From Pectobacterium aquaticum (lineage in GTDB: Bacteria > Pseudomonadota > Gammaproteobacteria > Enterobacterales > Enterobacteriaceae), in the NCBI RefSeq assembly GCF_003382565.3, contig NZ_CP086253.1, positions 186,001 to 250,000 on the forward strand: DNA of 64,000 nucleotides, given 5' to 3'. Positions 42,309 through 51,513 of this stretch are shown here, one piece after another. Every line of letters starts with the position of its first letter. Position 1 is the first letter of the stretch. Under the pieces are notes generated by a model. The model ran no database searches. It saw only the letters and a list, made by a program, of their open reading frames with translations, and was not told where the DNA came from. The position numbers and the translations under genes are program-made.

Positions 42309-43445
42309 TTACCTGCGCAATGACTCTCTGCCTAAATAACTGTCCCAGTCTTTCCATACGGGCTGGAGACCTGCTCGTATGATGGCCTGCGCTACCTCTT
42401 CAGGGCGTCGTGAATCATGCGGTGAAAACTGTTCCAGTTCAGGATGGTCGTCGGCGTAGCCACCTGGCTGGGTTTTGGAAAATGCGCTGACGGTGTTAAT
42501 TGCGATAGGAATGGCATGATCGCGAAAGAAAGGCGATTCACGCGTGGAAAGCGACAGCTCAATATCCGGTGACAGCAACCGGAATGCACAAATGACCTGC
42601 ATGAGCTGCGCTTCATTCATAAGCGACGCCGGTTCAATGCCGCCTGCACAGGGGCGCAGGCGCGGGAACGAGATAGAATACCGGCTCTGCCAGTAGTTCC
42701 GCTGTAAGTGCAGCAGGTGTTCCGCCACCATGTAGCAGTCGGTGCGCCAGCTATTGGACAGGCCGATTAAAGCGCCTAGCCCGATCTTGTCGATCCCCGC
42801 ACGACCCAGTCGATCCGGCGTGGCGAGTCGCCAATGGAAATCCTGCTTTTGTCCTTTTAGATGATGCAGTTGATAGGTCGCCGGATGATAGGTTTCCTGA
42901 TAGACCATCACGCCATCTAACCCCAGCGTTTTCAACTCGGCATATTCGTCTTGCGACAGCGGCTGAACTTCAATCATCAGCGAACTGAAGAGCGGTCGGA
43001 TGAGTGGAAAGACGCGACGAAAATAATCCATGCCTACTTTACGCTGGTGTTCGCCGGTCACGAGCAACAAGTGTTCAAACCCCAGTTTCTTGATAGCGGC
43101 GCATTCACGCAGGATCTCTGCTTCATCCAGCGTTTTTCGCTTGATGTGGTTACTCATCGAAAAGCCGCAGTAGGTGCAGTCGTTAGAGCACAGGTTGGAC
43201 AGGTACAGCGGGACATAGAAGCTTACCGTATTGCCGAAACGCTGGCGGGTGAGCTGTTGCGCCCGCTGAGCTAGCGGTTCCAGATAGGCGCTGGCGGCAG
43301 GTGAAATGAGCGCCATAAAATCGCCACGTGTCAGGTGTGGGGCAGCAAGCGCTCGCTCGACATCACGTGCGGTTTTACTGTTGATGCACAGCGTCAGGTC
43401 ATCCCAGTCGAGCTGTTCCCAGACGGTTTGGAAATCGACGCTCAT
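42309..43445 (-). CDS. thiH: 2-iminoacetate synthase (tyrosine lyase)
   Basis: 378 residues. A radical-SAM enzyme that cleaves tyrosine to give dehydroglycine for the thiazole of thiamine. The FeS motif reads CSNDCTYCGFS (C-x3-C-x2-C, around residues 85-92). Last gene of thiCEFSGH, overlapping thiG by 4 nt. ThiH, rather than glycine oxidase ThiO, indicates the tyrosine-dependent, anaerobic-compatible route. Confidence 0.97.
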   Translation of the reverse strand: MSVDFQTVWEQLDWDDLTLCINSKTARDVERALAAPHLTRGDFMALISPAASAYLEPLAQRAQQLTRQRFGNTVSFYVPLYLSNLCSNDCTYCGFSMSNHIKRKTLDEAEILRECAAIKKLGFEHLLLVTGEHQRKVGMDYFRRVFPLIRPLFSSLMIEVQPLSQDEYAELKTLGLDGVMVYQETYHPATYQLHHLKGQKQDFHWRLATPDRLGRAGIDKIGLGALIGLSNSWRTDCYMVAEHLLHLQRNYWQSRYSISFPRLRPCAGGIEPASLMNEAQLMQVICAFRLLSPDIELSLSTRESPFFRDHAIPIAINTVSAFSKTQPGGYADDHPELEQFSPHDSRRPEEVAQAIIRAGLQPVWKDWDSYLGRESLRR

Positions 43446-44227
43446 CGCTCCGCCCCTTCTGTTTGCTGATGCAGAAAACCGGTGAGCGGGCTGGTGGCGC
43501 TGGCGACAAATTGCTTACTTCCCAGACCGGCCTGACAGGCAAGCCCACCGGCATCGACTGCCAGTCTGAATGCGTGTGCCATCGCTACGGGATCGCGGGC
43601 AACGGCGATGGCCGTGTTGACCAGTACAGCGTCGGCTCCCATTTCCAGTGCCTCGGCCGCATGACTGGGCGCGCCAATGCCCGCATCGACAATCACCGGA
43701 ACACGCGCCTGTTCGATGATGATGCGGAGAAAATCTCGCGTTTGCAGTCCTTGATTGGAGCCGATCGGTGCGCCCAGCGGCATCACTGCCGCACAGCCGA
43801 CTTCTTCCAACCGTTTGCACAACACAGGGTCGGCACCGCAGTAGGGCAGCACCGTAAATCCCTCTTTTACCAGCTGTTCGGCGGCTTTCAGGGTTTCGAT
43901 AGGATCGGGCAGCAGGTATTTCACATCGGGGTGAATTTCCAGCTTCAGCCAGCGAGTGCCCAGCGCTTCTCGCGCCAGTCGGGCCGCAAAAATGGCTTCG
44001 TCTGCGGTTTTGGCCCCTGAGGTATTCGGCAGCAGCGTAATACCGAGCTGGCGTAGCGGGGCGAGAATGGCGTCGTTGCCGCCGTTCAGGTCAACGCGTT
44101 TCATCGCCATAGTGACTAACTGAGAACCAGAAGCCTCAAGTGCTGCCAGCATCAATTCTGGCGTGGCGAATTTCCCAGTGCCGGTCAGCAGCCGTGAAGT
44201 GAATGTCGTATCGGCAATGTGCAGCAT
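43442..44227 (-). CDS. thiG: thiazole synthase
   Basis: 261 residues from ATG 44227 (MLHIADTTF), matching E. coli; the upstream extension overlaps thiS and is spurious. TIM-barrel enzyme that assembles the thiazole phosphate from 1-deoxyxylulose 5-phosphate, dehydroglycine and ThiS thiocarboxylate. The Schiff-base lysine is in LKLEIHPD; GADPVLCKRLEEVGCAAVMPLGAP is highly conserved. Starts 1 nt after the thiS stop. Confidence 0.97.
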   Translation of the reverse strand: MLHIADTTFTSRLLTGTGKFATPELMLAALEASGSQLVTMAMKRVDLNGGNDAILAPLRQLGITLLPNTSGAKTADEAIFAARLAREALGTRWLKLEIHPDVKYLLPDPIETLKAAEQLVKEGFTVLPYCGADPVLCKRLEEVGCAAVMPLGAPIGSNQGLQTRDFLRIIIEQARVPVIVDAGIGAPSHAAEALEMGADAVLVNTAIAVARDPVAMAHAFRLAVDAGGLACQAGLGSKQFVASATSPLTGFLHQQTEGAER

Positions 44228-44228
44228 G

Positions 44229-44429
44229 TCATCCTCCCGCGATTGCCTGAAAAAGCAAAATATCATCACCGTCTTGCACCTGATGTTGTGGCCAGGTGGC
44301 GTGCGGGATAATGGTTTGGTTGATGGCCAGCGCTGTGCCAGGCTGGAGCCGATTGATCTGGCTCAGCAGCGCTTCAACCGTGGTGGCCTCTGGGCATTCA
44401 AAGGGTTCGTCATTCAGCGTGATTTTCAT
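44229..44429 (-). CDS. thiS: sulfur carrier protein ThiS
   Basis: 66 residues from ATG 44429 (MKITLNDEPF). Ubiquitin-like fold ending in the essential Gly-Gly (QAIAGG), which ThiF adenylates and which then carries sulfur as thiocarboxylate to ThiG. The 5' end overlaps the thiF 3' end by 20 nt. Length equals E. coli ThiS. Confidence 0.96.
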   Translation of the reverse strand: MKITLNDEPFECPEATTVEALLSQINRLQPGTALAINQTIIPHATWPQHQVQDGDDILLFQAIAGG

Positions 44430-45204
44430 GCTTCCCTCCACATACTGGGCAATGGGGGGCACGCGTCAGTTGGAGCGTGTTCCAACTCTGCTGTTTGCCA
44501 TTGAACATCCTCAGCTTGCCGTCTAGCGCGGACGGTATACCGGCCAGCAGTTTTATCGCTTCCAGTGCCTGAAGCGTGCCAATCACGCCGACCACCGGCC
44601 CCAGCACGCCGGCGGTGCGGCAGTTGCGCTGCGGTTCGGTCGTATCGGGGTACAGGCAAGCGTAGCAGCCAGCGTGATAAGGCGGTGTGAAGACGGCGAG
44701 CTGGCCGCTGAAACCGACGGCGCTCCCGCTGATGAGCGGCTTGCCTGCGCTAAAACAGGCGGCGTTAACCGCGTGGCGCGTGGTCATGTTGTCGCTGCAA
44801 TCCAGCACCAGATCGACGCGGCTGACGGCGCTGTATAACGCGTCACCGCTGAGCCTTTCGGTAATCGCAATCGCTTCTGAGTGCGGATTTAATGCCTGTA
44901 GCTGACGCTGCGCCAACACGGCTTTGGGTTTGTCGGTGTCGCTGGTGCGATACAGAATCTGGCGTTGCAGGTTGCTGATGTGCAGTGAGTCATCGTCGGC
45001 AAGCAGTAGCGTGCCGACCCCAGCGGCGGCCAGATAGAGCGAAGCGGGCGCCCCAAGCCCACCCAGCCCAACGAGCAGAACGCGGGCGGCTTTGAGCTTC
45101 TCCTGACCTTCCGGGCCAATATCTTCCAGCATTAGTTGACGGCTGTAGCGCATGAATTCGCTATCGCTCAGTCCGGCAGGCGCTGGATGGTGAGTCGTTA
45201 CCAT
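44410..45204 (-). CDS. thiF: ThiS adenylyltransferase
   Basis: 264 residues from ATG 45204, with GGAGG 6 nt upstream; an in-frame ATG at 45225 would overlap thiE. E1-like Rossmann enzyme (LLVGLGGLGAPAS) with R-finger region, DCSDNMTTR, and zinc cysteines CYACLYP and CPVCGG. Adenylates the ThiS C-terminus. A little longer than E. coli ThiF (251) at both ends. Confidence 0.96.
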   Translation of the reverse strand: MVTTHHPAPAGLSDSEFMRYSRQLMLEDIGPEGQEKLKAARVLLVGLGGLGAPASLYLAAAGVGTLLLADDDSLHISNLQRQILYRTSDTDKPKAVLAQRQLQALNPHSEAIAITERLSGDALYSAVSRVDLVLDCSDNMTTRHAVNAACFSAGKPLISGSAVGFSGQLAVFTPPYHAGCYACLYPDTTEPQRNCRTAGVLGPVVGVIGTLQALEAIKLLAGIPSALDGKLRMFNGKQQSWNTLQLTRAPHCPVCGGKHENHAE

Positions 45205-45205
45205 A

Positions 45206-45847
45206 TCATGCCTCCCGTCCTTCAATCATTTTGAGCAGCGTCGTGGTGGCCTGCCGCCAGTCTGGTGCCTGAGTAATGGCGCTGACGACGGCAATGCTGC
45301 CGACGCCCGTTGCCAGCACCGCAGGTACTCTGTCGATGCTGATGCCGCCAATTGCAACGGTGGGAAAACGGTCCTGCAGATCGGTTATGTGCCGCGTTAG
45401 TTCGGCCAGCCCCTGCGGCGCTGATGGCATATCCTTGGTTTGCGTCGGGAAAATATGCCCCAGCGCGATATAGGACGGGTTTATCGCCACCGCGCGTGCC
45501 AGTTCACGATCGTCATGCGTAGAGACGCCTAAGCGCATACCCGCTTGTTTAATCGCGGCCAGATCGGCAGTATTCAGGTCTTCCTGACCCAGATGTACGC
45601 CGTATGCCTGATGTTTTACCGCTAATTTCCAGTAGTCATTGATGAAGAGCTGCGCCTGATAGCGGCGACCCAATGCGATCGCCTGGATCACATCGGCTTC
45701 GGCTTGTTCATCTGACCGATCTTTGATCCTAAGCTGGATCGTTTTCACCCCGACGCCGAGTAGTCGCTCGATCCACTCCACGCTATCGACGACGGGATAA
45801 AGCCCCAGTCGCTGTGCCGTTGGGGCAAAAGTCGTCGAGTCCGTCAT
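45206..45847 (-). CDS. thiE: thiamine phosphate synthase
   Basis: 213 residues. Couples HMP diphosphate and thiazole phosphate to give thiamine phosphate. TIM-barrel with QLRIKDR, FINDYWKLAV, GVHLGQEDL, LGVSTHDDREL, ALGHIFPTQTK and AIGGISIDRV, all family blocks. Its 5' end overlaps thiC by 4 nt, and its stop is 1 nt before the thiF start. Confidence 0.97.
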   Translation of the reverse strand: MTDSTTFAPTAQRLGLYPVVDSVEWIERLLGVGVKTIQLRIKDRSDEQAEADVIQAIALGRRYQAQLFINDYWKLAVKHQAYGVHLGQEDLNTADLAAIKQAGMRLGVSTHDDRELARAVAINPSYIALGHIFPTQTKDMPSAPQGLAELTRHITDLQDRFPTVAIGGISIDRVPAVLATGVGSIAVVSAITQAPDWRQATTTLLKMIEGREA

Positions 45848-47823
45848 TTGCTTTCCTCGGTTTGCAGGCTGGTGGCGCTGTGATAAAGCTCGCTGCCGCG
45901 CGAGCGGAATTCTTGCGACATCTGCGCCATACCCACTTCAACTGGTTTGGCTTCTGCTTCCTGTTTCGCGGCGTAGTCGCGTACTTCCTGTGAGATTTTC
46001 ATCGAGCAGAATTTAGGGCCGCACATGGAACAGAAGTGGGCGACTTTGCCGGATTCCTGCGGCAGCGTTTCATCGTGGTAGGCACGGGCGGTTTGGGGAT
46101 CGAGCGCCAGATTGAACTGGTCTTCCCAGCGGAATTCGAAACGTGCTTTTGACATGGCGTTATCACGGATCTGCGCACCGGGGTGGCCTTTCGCCAAATC
46201 AGCGGCGTGAGCGGCGATCTTGTAGGTAATCAGCCCCTGTTTGACGTCTTCTTTGTTCGGCAAGCCAAGATGTTCCTTCGGCGTCACGTAACAGAGCATC
46301 GCACAGCCGAACCAGCCGATCATGGCGGCACCGATGCCAGAGGTGAAGTGATCGTAACCCGGAGCGATATCGGTGGTCAGCGGGCCGAGCGTATAGAATG
46401 GTGCTTCGTGGCAGTGTTCAAGCTCTTCGGTCATATTGCGGCGGATCATCTGCATCGGAACGTGGCCGGGGCCTTCGATCATCACCTGAACGTCGTATTC
46501 CCAGGCAATTTTGGTCAGCTCACCTAACGTATGCAGCTCGGCAAACTGGGCTTCGTCGTTGGCGTCCTGAATGGAACCCGGGCGTAAGCCGTCACCCAGC
46601 GACAGCGCAACATCGTAAGCGGCACAAATTTCACAGATTTCACGGAAGTGTTCGTACAGGAAGCTCTCTTTGTGATGCGACAGGCACCACTTTGCCATAA
46701 TGGAACCGCCGCGTGATACGATGCCGGTCAGGCGTTTGGCGGTCATCGGCACGTAGCGTAACAACACGCCAGCGTGGATCGTAAAATAGTCCACGCCCTG
46801 TTCTGCCTGCTCCAGCAGCGTATCGCGGAACATTTCCCAGTTCAGGTTTTCCGCCACACCGTTCACTTTTTCCAGCGCCTGATAAATCGGTACCGTCCCG
46901 ATTGGCACGGGGCTGTTACGCAGAATCCACTCGCGGGTCTCGTGAATATAGCGGCCGGTGGAGAGATCCATCACGGTATCCGCGCCCCAGCGGGTAGACC
47001 AGACCAGCTTTTCCACCTCTTCTTCGATGGAAGACGTCACGGCGGAGTTACCGATATTGGCGTTAACCTTCACCAGAAAATTACGGCCGATAATCATCGG
47101 TTCCGATTCGGGGTGATTGATGTTTGAGGGAATAATGGCACGCCCGGCGGCCACTTCCTGACGGACAAATTCCGGCGTGATGTTTTCTGGCAGAAGGGCG
47201 CCAAAACTTTGCCCTGGATGCTGCTGGCGTAGTACCTCGCCGCGAATACGCTCGCGCCCCATATTTTCGCGAATGGCGATAAATTCCATTTCGGGGGTAA
47301 TGATCCCCTGTCGGGCATAGTGGAGCTGGGTAACGCGTTGGCCTGCTTTGGCACGCAAAGGTCGTGGCAAATGTTCGAAACGCAGATGATCCAGACCGGC
47401 ATCCGCCAACCGCTGTTGGGTGAAATCGGAGCTGACGCCGGATAGCGACTCGGTGTCGTAACGTTCTGCAATCCAGCTGGCGCGCAGCTTCGCTAGCCCA
47501 ACGCGGACATCGGGTTGCGCAGCGGGGTCGCCATAAGGCCCTGACGTATCGTAAACCGGAATTGGCTCATTGGGTTCGTATTGGGGGTTGTCTTTACTGC
47601 CGCCAAGCAACGTCGGGCTAAGCTGAATTTCTCGCATCGGTACGTGGATGTCATCGCGTGAACCTGTCAGGTAAATGCGTTTGGAATTGGGAAAGGCGGT
47701 TCCCTGTAAGGTTTCAATAAACTGCTGGGCGGCGGCACGCTGTTCACGGCGACCGGATTTGGATGCTGTAGATAACTCTGTCTTTACCGACGAGGTTTTT
47801 ATAGACAAGGGTTCTGTAGACAT
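45844..47823 (-). CDS. thiC: phosphomethylpyrimidine synthase
   Basis: 659 residues. A radical-SAM enzyme that converts aminoimidazole ribotide to HMP phosphate, the pyrimidine half of thiamine. The non-canonical cluster motif CSMCGPKFC is near the C-terminus, where ThiC carries it. Conserved IEGPGHVPMQMI and YDHFTSGIGAAMIGW are present. First gene of thiCEFSGH and directly downstream of the TPP riboswitch. Slightly longer than E. coli ThiC (631). Confidence 0.97.
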   Translation of the reverse strand: MSTEPLSIKTSSVKTELSTASKSGRREQRAAAQQFIETLQGTAFPNSKRIYLTGSRDDIHVPMREIQLSPTLLGGSKDNPQYEPNEPIPVYDTSGPYGDPAAQPDVRVGLAKLRASWIAERYDTESLSGVSSDFTQQRLADAGLDHLRFEHLPRPLRAKAGQRVTQLHYARQGIITPEMEFIAIRENMGRERIRGEVLRQQHPGQSFGALLPENITPEFVRQEVAAGRAIIPSNINHPESEPMIIGRNFLVKVNANIGNSAVTSSIEEEVEKLVWSTRWGADTVMDLSTGRYIHETREWILRNSPVPIGTVPIYQALEKVNGVAENLNWEMFRDTLLEQAEQGVDYFTIHAGVLLRYVPMTAKRLTGIVSRGGSIMAKWCLSHHKESFLYEHFREICEICAAYDVALSLGDGLRPGSIQDANDEAQFAELHTLGELTKIAWEYDVQVMIEGPGHVPMQMIRRNMTEELEHCHEAPFYTLGPLTTDIAPGYDHFTSGIGAAMIGWFGCAMLCYVTPKEHLGLPNKEDVKQGLITYKIAAHAADLAKGHPGAQIRDNAMSKARFEFRWEDQFNLALDPQTARAYHDETLPQESGKVAHFCSMCGPKFCSMKISQEVRDYAAKQEAEAKPVEVGMAQMSQEFRSRGSELYHSATSLQTEESK

Positions 47824-47949
47824 AGCAAGTTCCTGTAAGACGTAAAGGGAAGATTGCTTGTCTGGAGCCGGAGGGAGTAATAATGATATTGGGCGTCAGA
47901 GCAGGTATGTAGGAATACGCAGCCTTGGGCTCAATAGGGGTGCATTACT

Positions 47950-48087
47950 CTTGTTCCCTTCGCAGGTATTAACCCGATCAGGTTCCGCGGATCCCGAATT
48001 AACGGTCTCAGCCTGTGCGCTCATAAGTTTCGTCATAACGATTGATTTCGTAAAACAAAACACGAGCACGCTAGGCACTCCGACAAG
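47950..48087 (-). promoter_or_regulatory. TPP (thi-box) riboswitch of thiC
   Basis: Read on the minus strand: CTTGTCGGAGTGCC (48087 down), GGCTGAGACCG, then GGAACCTGATC, GGGTTAATACCTGCGAAGGG and closing ACAAG (47950). Core elements match the E. coli thiC aptamer. P3 is extended by about 60 nt: GTGCTC-type and GTTTTGT pairings with ACGAAAC and GAGCGCAC. TPP binding should shut off thiCEFSGH. Confidence 0.94.
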
Positions 48088-48125
48088 ATATGCCCGTCTC
48101 TTAAACGGGCCAATAAAACCCCTAC

Positions 48126-48154
48126 ACTGTATGTCGGCAAAACGCGGATGTCAA
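48126..48154 (-). promoter_or_regulatory. thiC promoter
   Basis: On the minus strand -35 TTGACA (48154-48149), exact 17-bp spacer, -10 TACAGT (48131-48126), about 30-40 nt before the riboswitch. Confidence 0.82.
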
Positions 48155-48214
48155 AGCGTGCCGCTTTTGCTTTTACAATGTGTGATGATGTCCTGAAATA
48201 ACGTCAAATGACGG

Positions 48215-48676
48215 CTATTTGTCGTAAACCTGCTGAATCATTCTGTCTTCTAACGTAAAACGTTCCTCCAGCGCTTCGCCGACGTGGGAGAGTGCCTGCT
48301 GGAATTCGAGGCAGTTATCATGGTCGATGGCTGCCGCCAGATGGCTATCGTAAAACGTCATAATTTGCTGTGTGTTATTTTGCAGGGCGAAGTCGAGCTG
48401 GGTGGAAAGCGCTAATACTTGTTCGCTGTGCGTCGCTGCTTCATGCAGCATTTTTTCGTATAAATGAAAGTGGCCGGTAGAAAGATAGTCCACCAGATTC
48501 TGGCAAAAATTATCCAATGCCTCTTCATCCAGAAGAGAAAGCGTTTCCTTGTTCGGCTTGATGCCAACCAGATGATAGTAAGCCACCAGAAGCCGCTTAC
48601 GCGCTTGTAGCCATTGGTCGATTAACGCATTATTGCCACCAACGTATTCAGTTAGACTTTGTAGCTGGTTTAGCAT
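48215..48676 (-). CDS. rsd: regulator of sigma D (anti-sigma70)
   Basis: 153 residues, all-helical Rsd/AlgQ fold (MLNQLQSLTEYVGGNNALIDQWLQARKRLLVAYY...). Rsd sequesters sigma70 in stationary phase and favours alternative sigma factors. Located between thiC and divergent nudC, as in E. coli. Confidence 0.95.
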   Translation of the reverse strand: MLNQLQSLTEYVGGNNALIDQWLQARKRLLVAYYHLVGIKPNKETLSLLDEEALDNFCQNLVDYLSTGHFHLYEKMLHEAATHSEQVLALSTQLDFALQNNTQQIMTFYDSHLAAAIDHDNCLEFQQALSHVGEALEERFTLEDRMIQQVYDK

Positions 48677-48784
48677 TGTTGACTCCGTGAACGGTAAGAA
48701 ATAACTGAAATCCCAGTTATAAAACTTATGTAATCACTCTGAATGTAAAATGCCAGTGAAGTGGCAGTGGAGCAATAAAAAGAT

Positions 48785-49567
48785 ATGGAACAGACGCTAA
48801 AAGGTGATGAAACCGGCTGGTGGGTGGTTAGCGACGCGGTACAAATCTGGCTCCCTCAGGGAGAATTGCCGCGCGGAACGGCTACGGCGTGGTCGTTGCA
48901 GGGGAAAACGGCTCGCCAAATCGGTGAATGGCAAGGACTGCCTGTCTGGTTGGTGTGCCAGGGCCGCGATACCGATATGGCATCGGTTCGCCAACTGCTC
49001 GATCAGGACGTGGATTTATTCCAACTGGCAGGGCGAGGCGTACAGTTGGCTGAGTTCTATCGTTCTCATCGTTTTTGTGGTTATTGCGGCCATGATATGG
49101 TGCGGAGCAAAACGGAGCTGGCGTGCTTATGTCACCACTGCAAAGAGCGCTATTATCCGCAGATCGCGCCTTGCATCATCGTTGCGATTCGCCGTGGTGA
49201 TGAGATTCTGCTAGCGCAGCACAATCGGCATCGCGGAAACATGTACACCGTGCTGGCTGGGTTTGTAGAAGTGGGCGAAATGCTGGAGCAGACGGTCGTG
49301 CGTGAGGTAATGGAAGAGAGCCAAATTCAGATAAAAAACTTGCGCTATGTGAGCTCGCAGCCTTGGCCATTCCCTCATTCTCTGATGATGGCGTTTATGG
49401 CCGATTATGCAGGTGGTGAAATCAAGCATGATCCGAAAGAGCTACGTGACGCGGGCTGGTTCCGTTATGACCAACTCCCGCAGTTGCCTCCACCGGGCAC
49501 CGTCGCGCGTCGGCTTATTGAAGATACGGTGGTACTGTGCCGCACTTATCACGAGAACGAAGGCTGA
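48785..49567 (+). CDS. nudC: NAD+/deNADding Nudix hydrolase
   Basis: 260 residues. Hydrolyses NADH and removes NAD caps from RNA 5' ends. Zinc ribbon CGYCGHD...CLCHHCKERYYP in the middle (residues about 98-124) and a Nudix box GFVEVGEMLEQTVVREVMEES (about 159-180). C-terminal SQPWPFPHSLM is the NudC subfamily signature. ATG 48785 has only a weak ribosome-binding site. Confidence 0.96.
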   Translation: MEQTLKGDETGWWVVSDAVQIWLPQGELPRGTATAWSLQGKTARQIGEWQGLPVWLVCQGRDTDMASVRQLLDQDVDLFQLAGRGVQLAEFYRSHRFCGYCGHDMVRSKTELACLCHHCKERYYPQIAPCIIVAIRRGDEILLAQHNRHRGNMYTVLAGFVEVGEMLEQTVVREVMEESQIQIKNLRYVSSQPWPFPHSLMMAFMADYAGGEIKHDPKELRDAGWFRYDQLPQLPPPGTVARRLIEDTVVLCRTYHENEG

Positions 49568-49666
49568 CGTGGTACTCTTTGCGTCATAAAGCGTTTGCCT
49601 TATAACGCATCCGTTTCATCACATCTATCCGGTGTAGAACCGCCGTGAGGTTGAAAGGAAAAGAAC

Positions 49667-50731
49667 ATGATTGATCTGAAAAACGATCGCTATTTGCGGG
49701 CGTTATTACGCCAACCCGTTGATGTCACCCCGGTGTGGATGATGCGTCAGGCGGGGCGTTATCTGCCGGAATATAAGGCAACGCGCGCGCAAGCGGGTGA
49801 TTTTATGTCGCTGTGTAAAAACGCAGAGCTGGCTTGTGAAGTCACGTTACAACCTTTACGGCGCTATGCGCTGGATGCGGCGATCCTGTTCTCTGACATT
49901 CTCACTATCCCTGATGCCATGGGCTTAGGGCTTTATTTTGAAGCGGGTGAAGGCCCACGCTTTCACTCCCCGATCACGTCGCATGCCGATGTGGTTAACC
50001 TGCCTGTCCCTGATCCAGAACAGGAACTCGGGTATGTGATGAACGCGGTGCGGACGATCCGTAAAAATCTCGCGGGTGAAGTGCCGCTTATCGGCTTCTC
50101 TGGCAGCCCGTGGACGCTGGCGACCTATATGGTTGAAGGCGGTAGCAGCAAAGCGTTTACCGTCATCAAGAAAATGATGTTCGCCGAGCCTAAAACGCTA
50201 CACCTGTTGCTGGATAAGCTGGCTGATAGCGTCATTCTTTATCTCAACGCGCAGATTCGCGCGGGTGCGCAGGCGGTGATGCTCTTCGATACCTGGGGCG
50301 GCGCGCTGAGCGGACGCGACTACAAAGAATTTTCTCTGCATTACATGCACAAGATCGTTGATGGTTTGCAGCGCGAGAATGAAAGTCGCCGTGTGCCCGT
50401 GACGCTCTTCACTAAAGGTGGCGGCCAGTGGCTGGAAGCGATGGCAGAAACGGGCTGCGACGCGTTGGGGCTAGACTGGACGAGCGATATTGCTGACGCA
50501 CGCCGTCGCGTAGGCGATAAAGTCGCGCTACAGGGAAACATGGATCCGTCGATGTTGTATGCCGGTCCGGCACGGATCGAGCAGGAAGTGGCGTCGATCC
50601 TGGCTGGATTTGGACAAGGCAACGGCCATGTTTTCAATCTGGGTCACGGTATTCATCAGGATGTGCCGCCGGAGCATGCGGGCGTTTTCGTTGAGGCCGT
50701 GCATCGGTTGTCTCGCCCTTATCACGCATGA
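49667..50731 (+). CDS. hemE: uroporphyrinogen decarboxylase
   Basis: 354 residues. Converts uroporphyrinogen III to coproporphyrinogen III in heme synthesis. Conserved active-site segments MRQAGRYLPEY (N-terminus) and FSDILTIPDAMGL, with the substrate-binding Asp. Same length as E. coli. Followed 15 nt later by nfi, presumably one transcript. Confidence 0.98.
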   Translation: MIDLKNDRYLRALLRQPVDVTPVWMMRQAGRYLPEYKATRAQAGDFMSLCKNAELACEVTLQPLRRYALDAAILFSDILTIPDAMGLGLYFEAGEGPRFHSPITSHADVVNLPVPDPEQELGYVMNAVRTIRKNLAGEVPLIGFSGSPWTLATYMVEGGSSKAFTVIKKMMFAEPKTLHLLLDKLADSVILYLNAQIRAGAQAVMLFDTWGGALSGRDYKEFSLHYMHKIVDGLQRENESRRVPVTLFTKGGGQWLEAMAETGCDALGLDWTSDIADARRRVGDKVALQGNMDPSMLYAGPARIEQEVASILAGFGQGNGHVFNLGHGIHQDVPPEHAGVFVEAVHRLSRPYHA

Positions 50732-50746
50732 TTCACAGGAGGTGAT

Positions 50747-51415
50747 GTGATTGATACACAACGGCTGCGGGCTGAACAGTTGGCCCGCGCTTCTGATGTG
50801 ATTCGGCACGACGATTTACCTTTTGAGCAGCCCACGTTTATCGCGGGTGCGGACGTTGGCTTTGAGCAAGAAGGCTCCGTAACCCGCGCTGCGATTGCGG
50901 TAATGCGCTATCCTTCGTTGGAACTGATAGAATACAAGATTGCGCGTATCAGCACGACAATGCCTTATATCCCCGGCTTTCTTTCGTTTCGTGAATGTCC
51001 TGGGCTACTCGCCGCGTGGGCGTTGCTTAAACAGAAACCGGATCTCCTGTTTGTTGATGGGCATGGGATTTCCCATCCACGTCGTCTCGGCGTTGCCAGC
51101 CATTTTGGTCTGCTCGTTGATGTTCCGACGATTGGCGTGGCGAAAAGTCGGCTTTGTGGCCGATTTGAGCCATTGGCGGAGAGCGTTGGCAGTCAGCAGC
51201 CGTTACTGGATAAAGGCGAGCAGATTGGCTGGGTATGGCGCAGTAAAGCGCGCTGTAATCCGTTGTTTGTGGCGACGGGGCATCGAGTCAGTCAGGATAG
51301 TGCATTGTACTGGGTGCAATCTTGTATGCGCGGTTACCGTTTACCGGAGCCGACTCGTTGGGCTGATGCTGTCGCATCAAATCGTCCCGCATTTGTTCGT
51401 TGGCAACGGCAGTAA
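50747..51415 (+). CDS. nfi: endonuclease V (deoxyinosine repair)
   Basis: 222 residues from GTG 50747, directly after an ideal AGGAGGTGAT. Nicks DNA near deaminated bases such as deoxyinosine. Metal ligands lie in IAGADVGFEQEG and VDGHGISHPRRLGVASHFG. In operon with hemE, then yjaG. Confidence 0.96.
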   Translation: MIDTQRLRAEQLARASDVIRHDDLPFEQPTFIAGADVGFEQEGSVTRAAIAVMRYPSLELIEYKIARISTTMPYIPGFLSFRECPGLLAAWALLKQKPDLLFVDGHGISHPRRLGVASHFGLLVDVPTIGVAKSRLCGRFEPLAESVGSQQPLLDKGEQIGWVWRSKARCNPLFVATGHRVSQDSALYWVQSCMRGYRLPEPTRWADAVASNRPAFVRWQRQ

Positions 51416-51513
51416 GTGGCTAACGTATTGTCGTAAAACTTTAGGAATTCAGGCATAGGGCGTCACTGTGATTTCAGGTACACTGCCGTCCGTCGCCGTT
51501 AATGAGCATAAAA

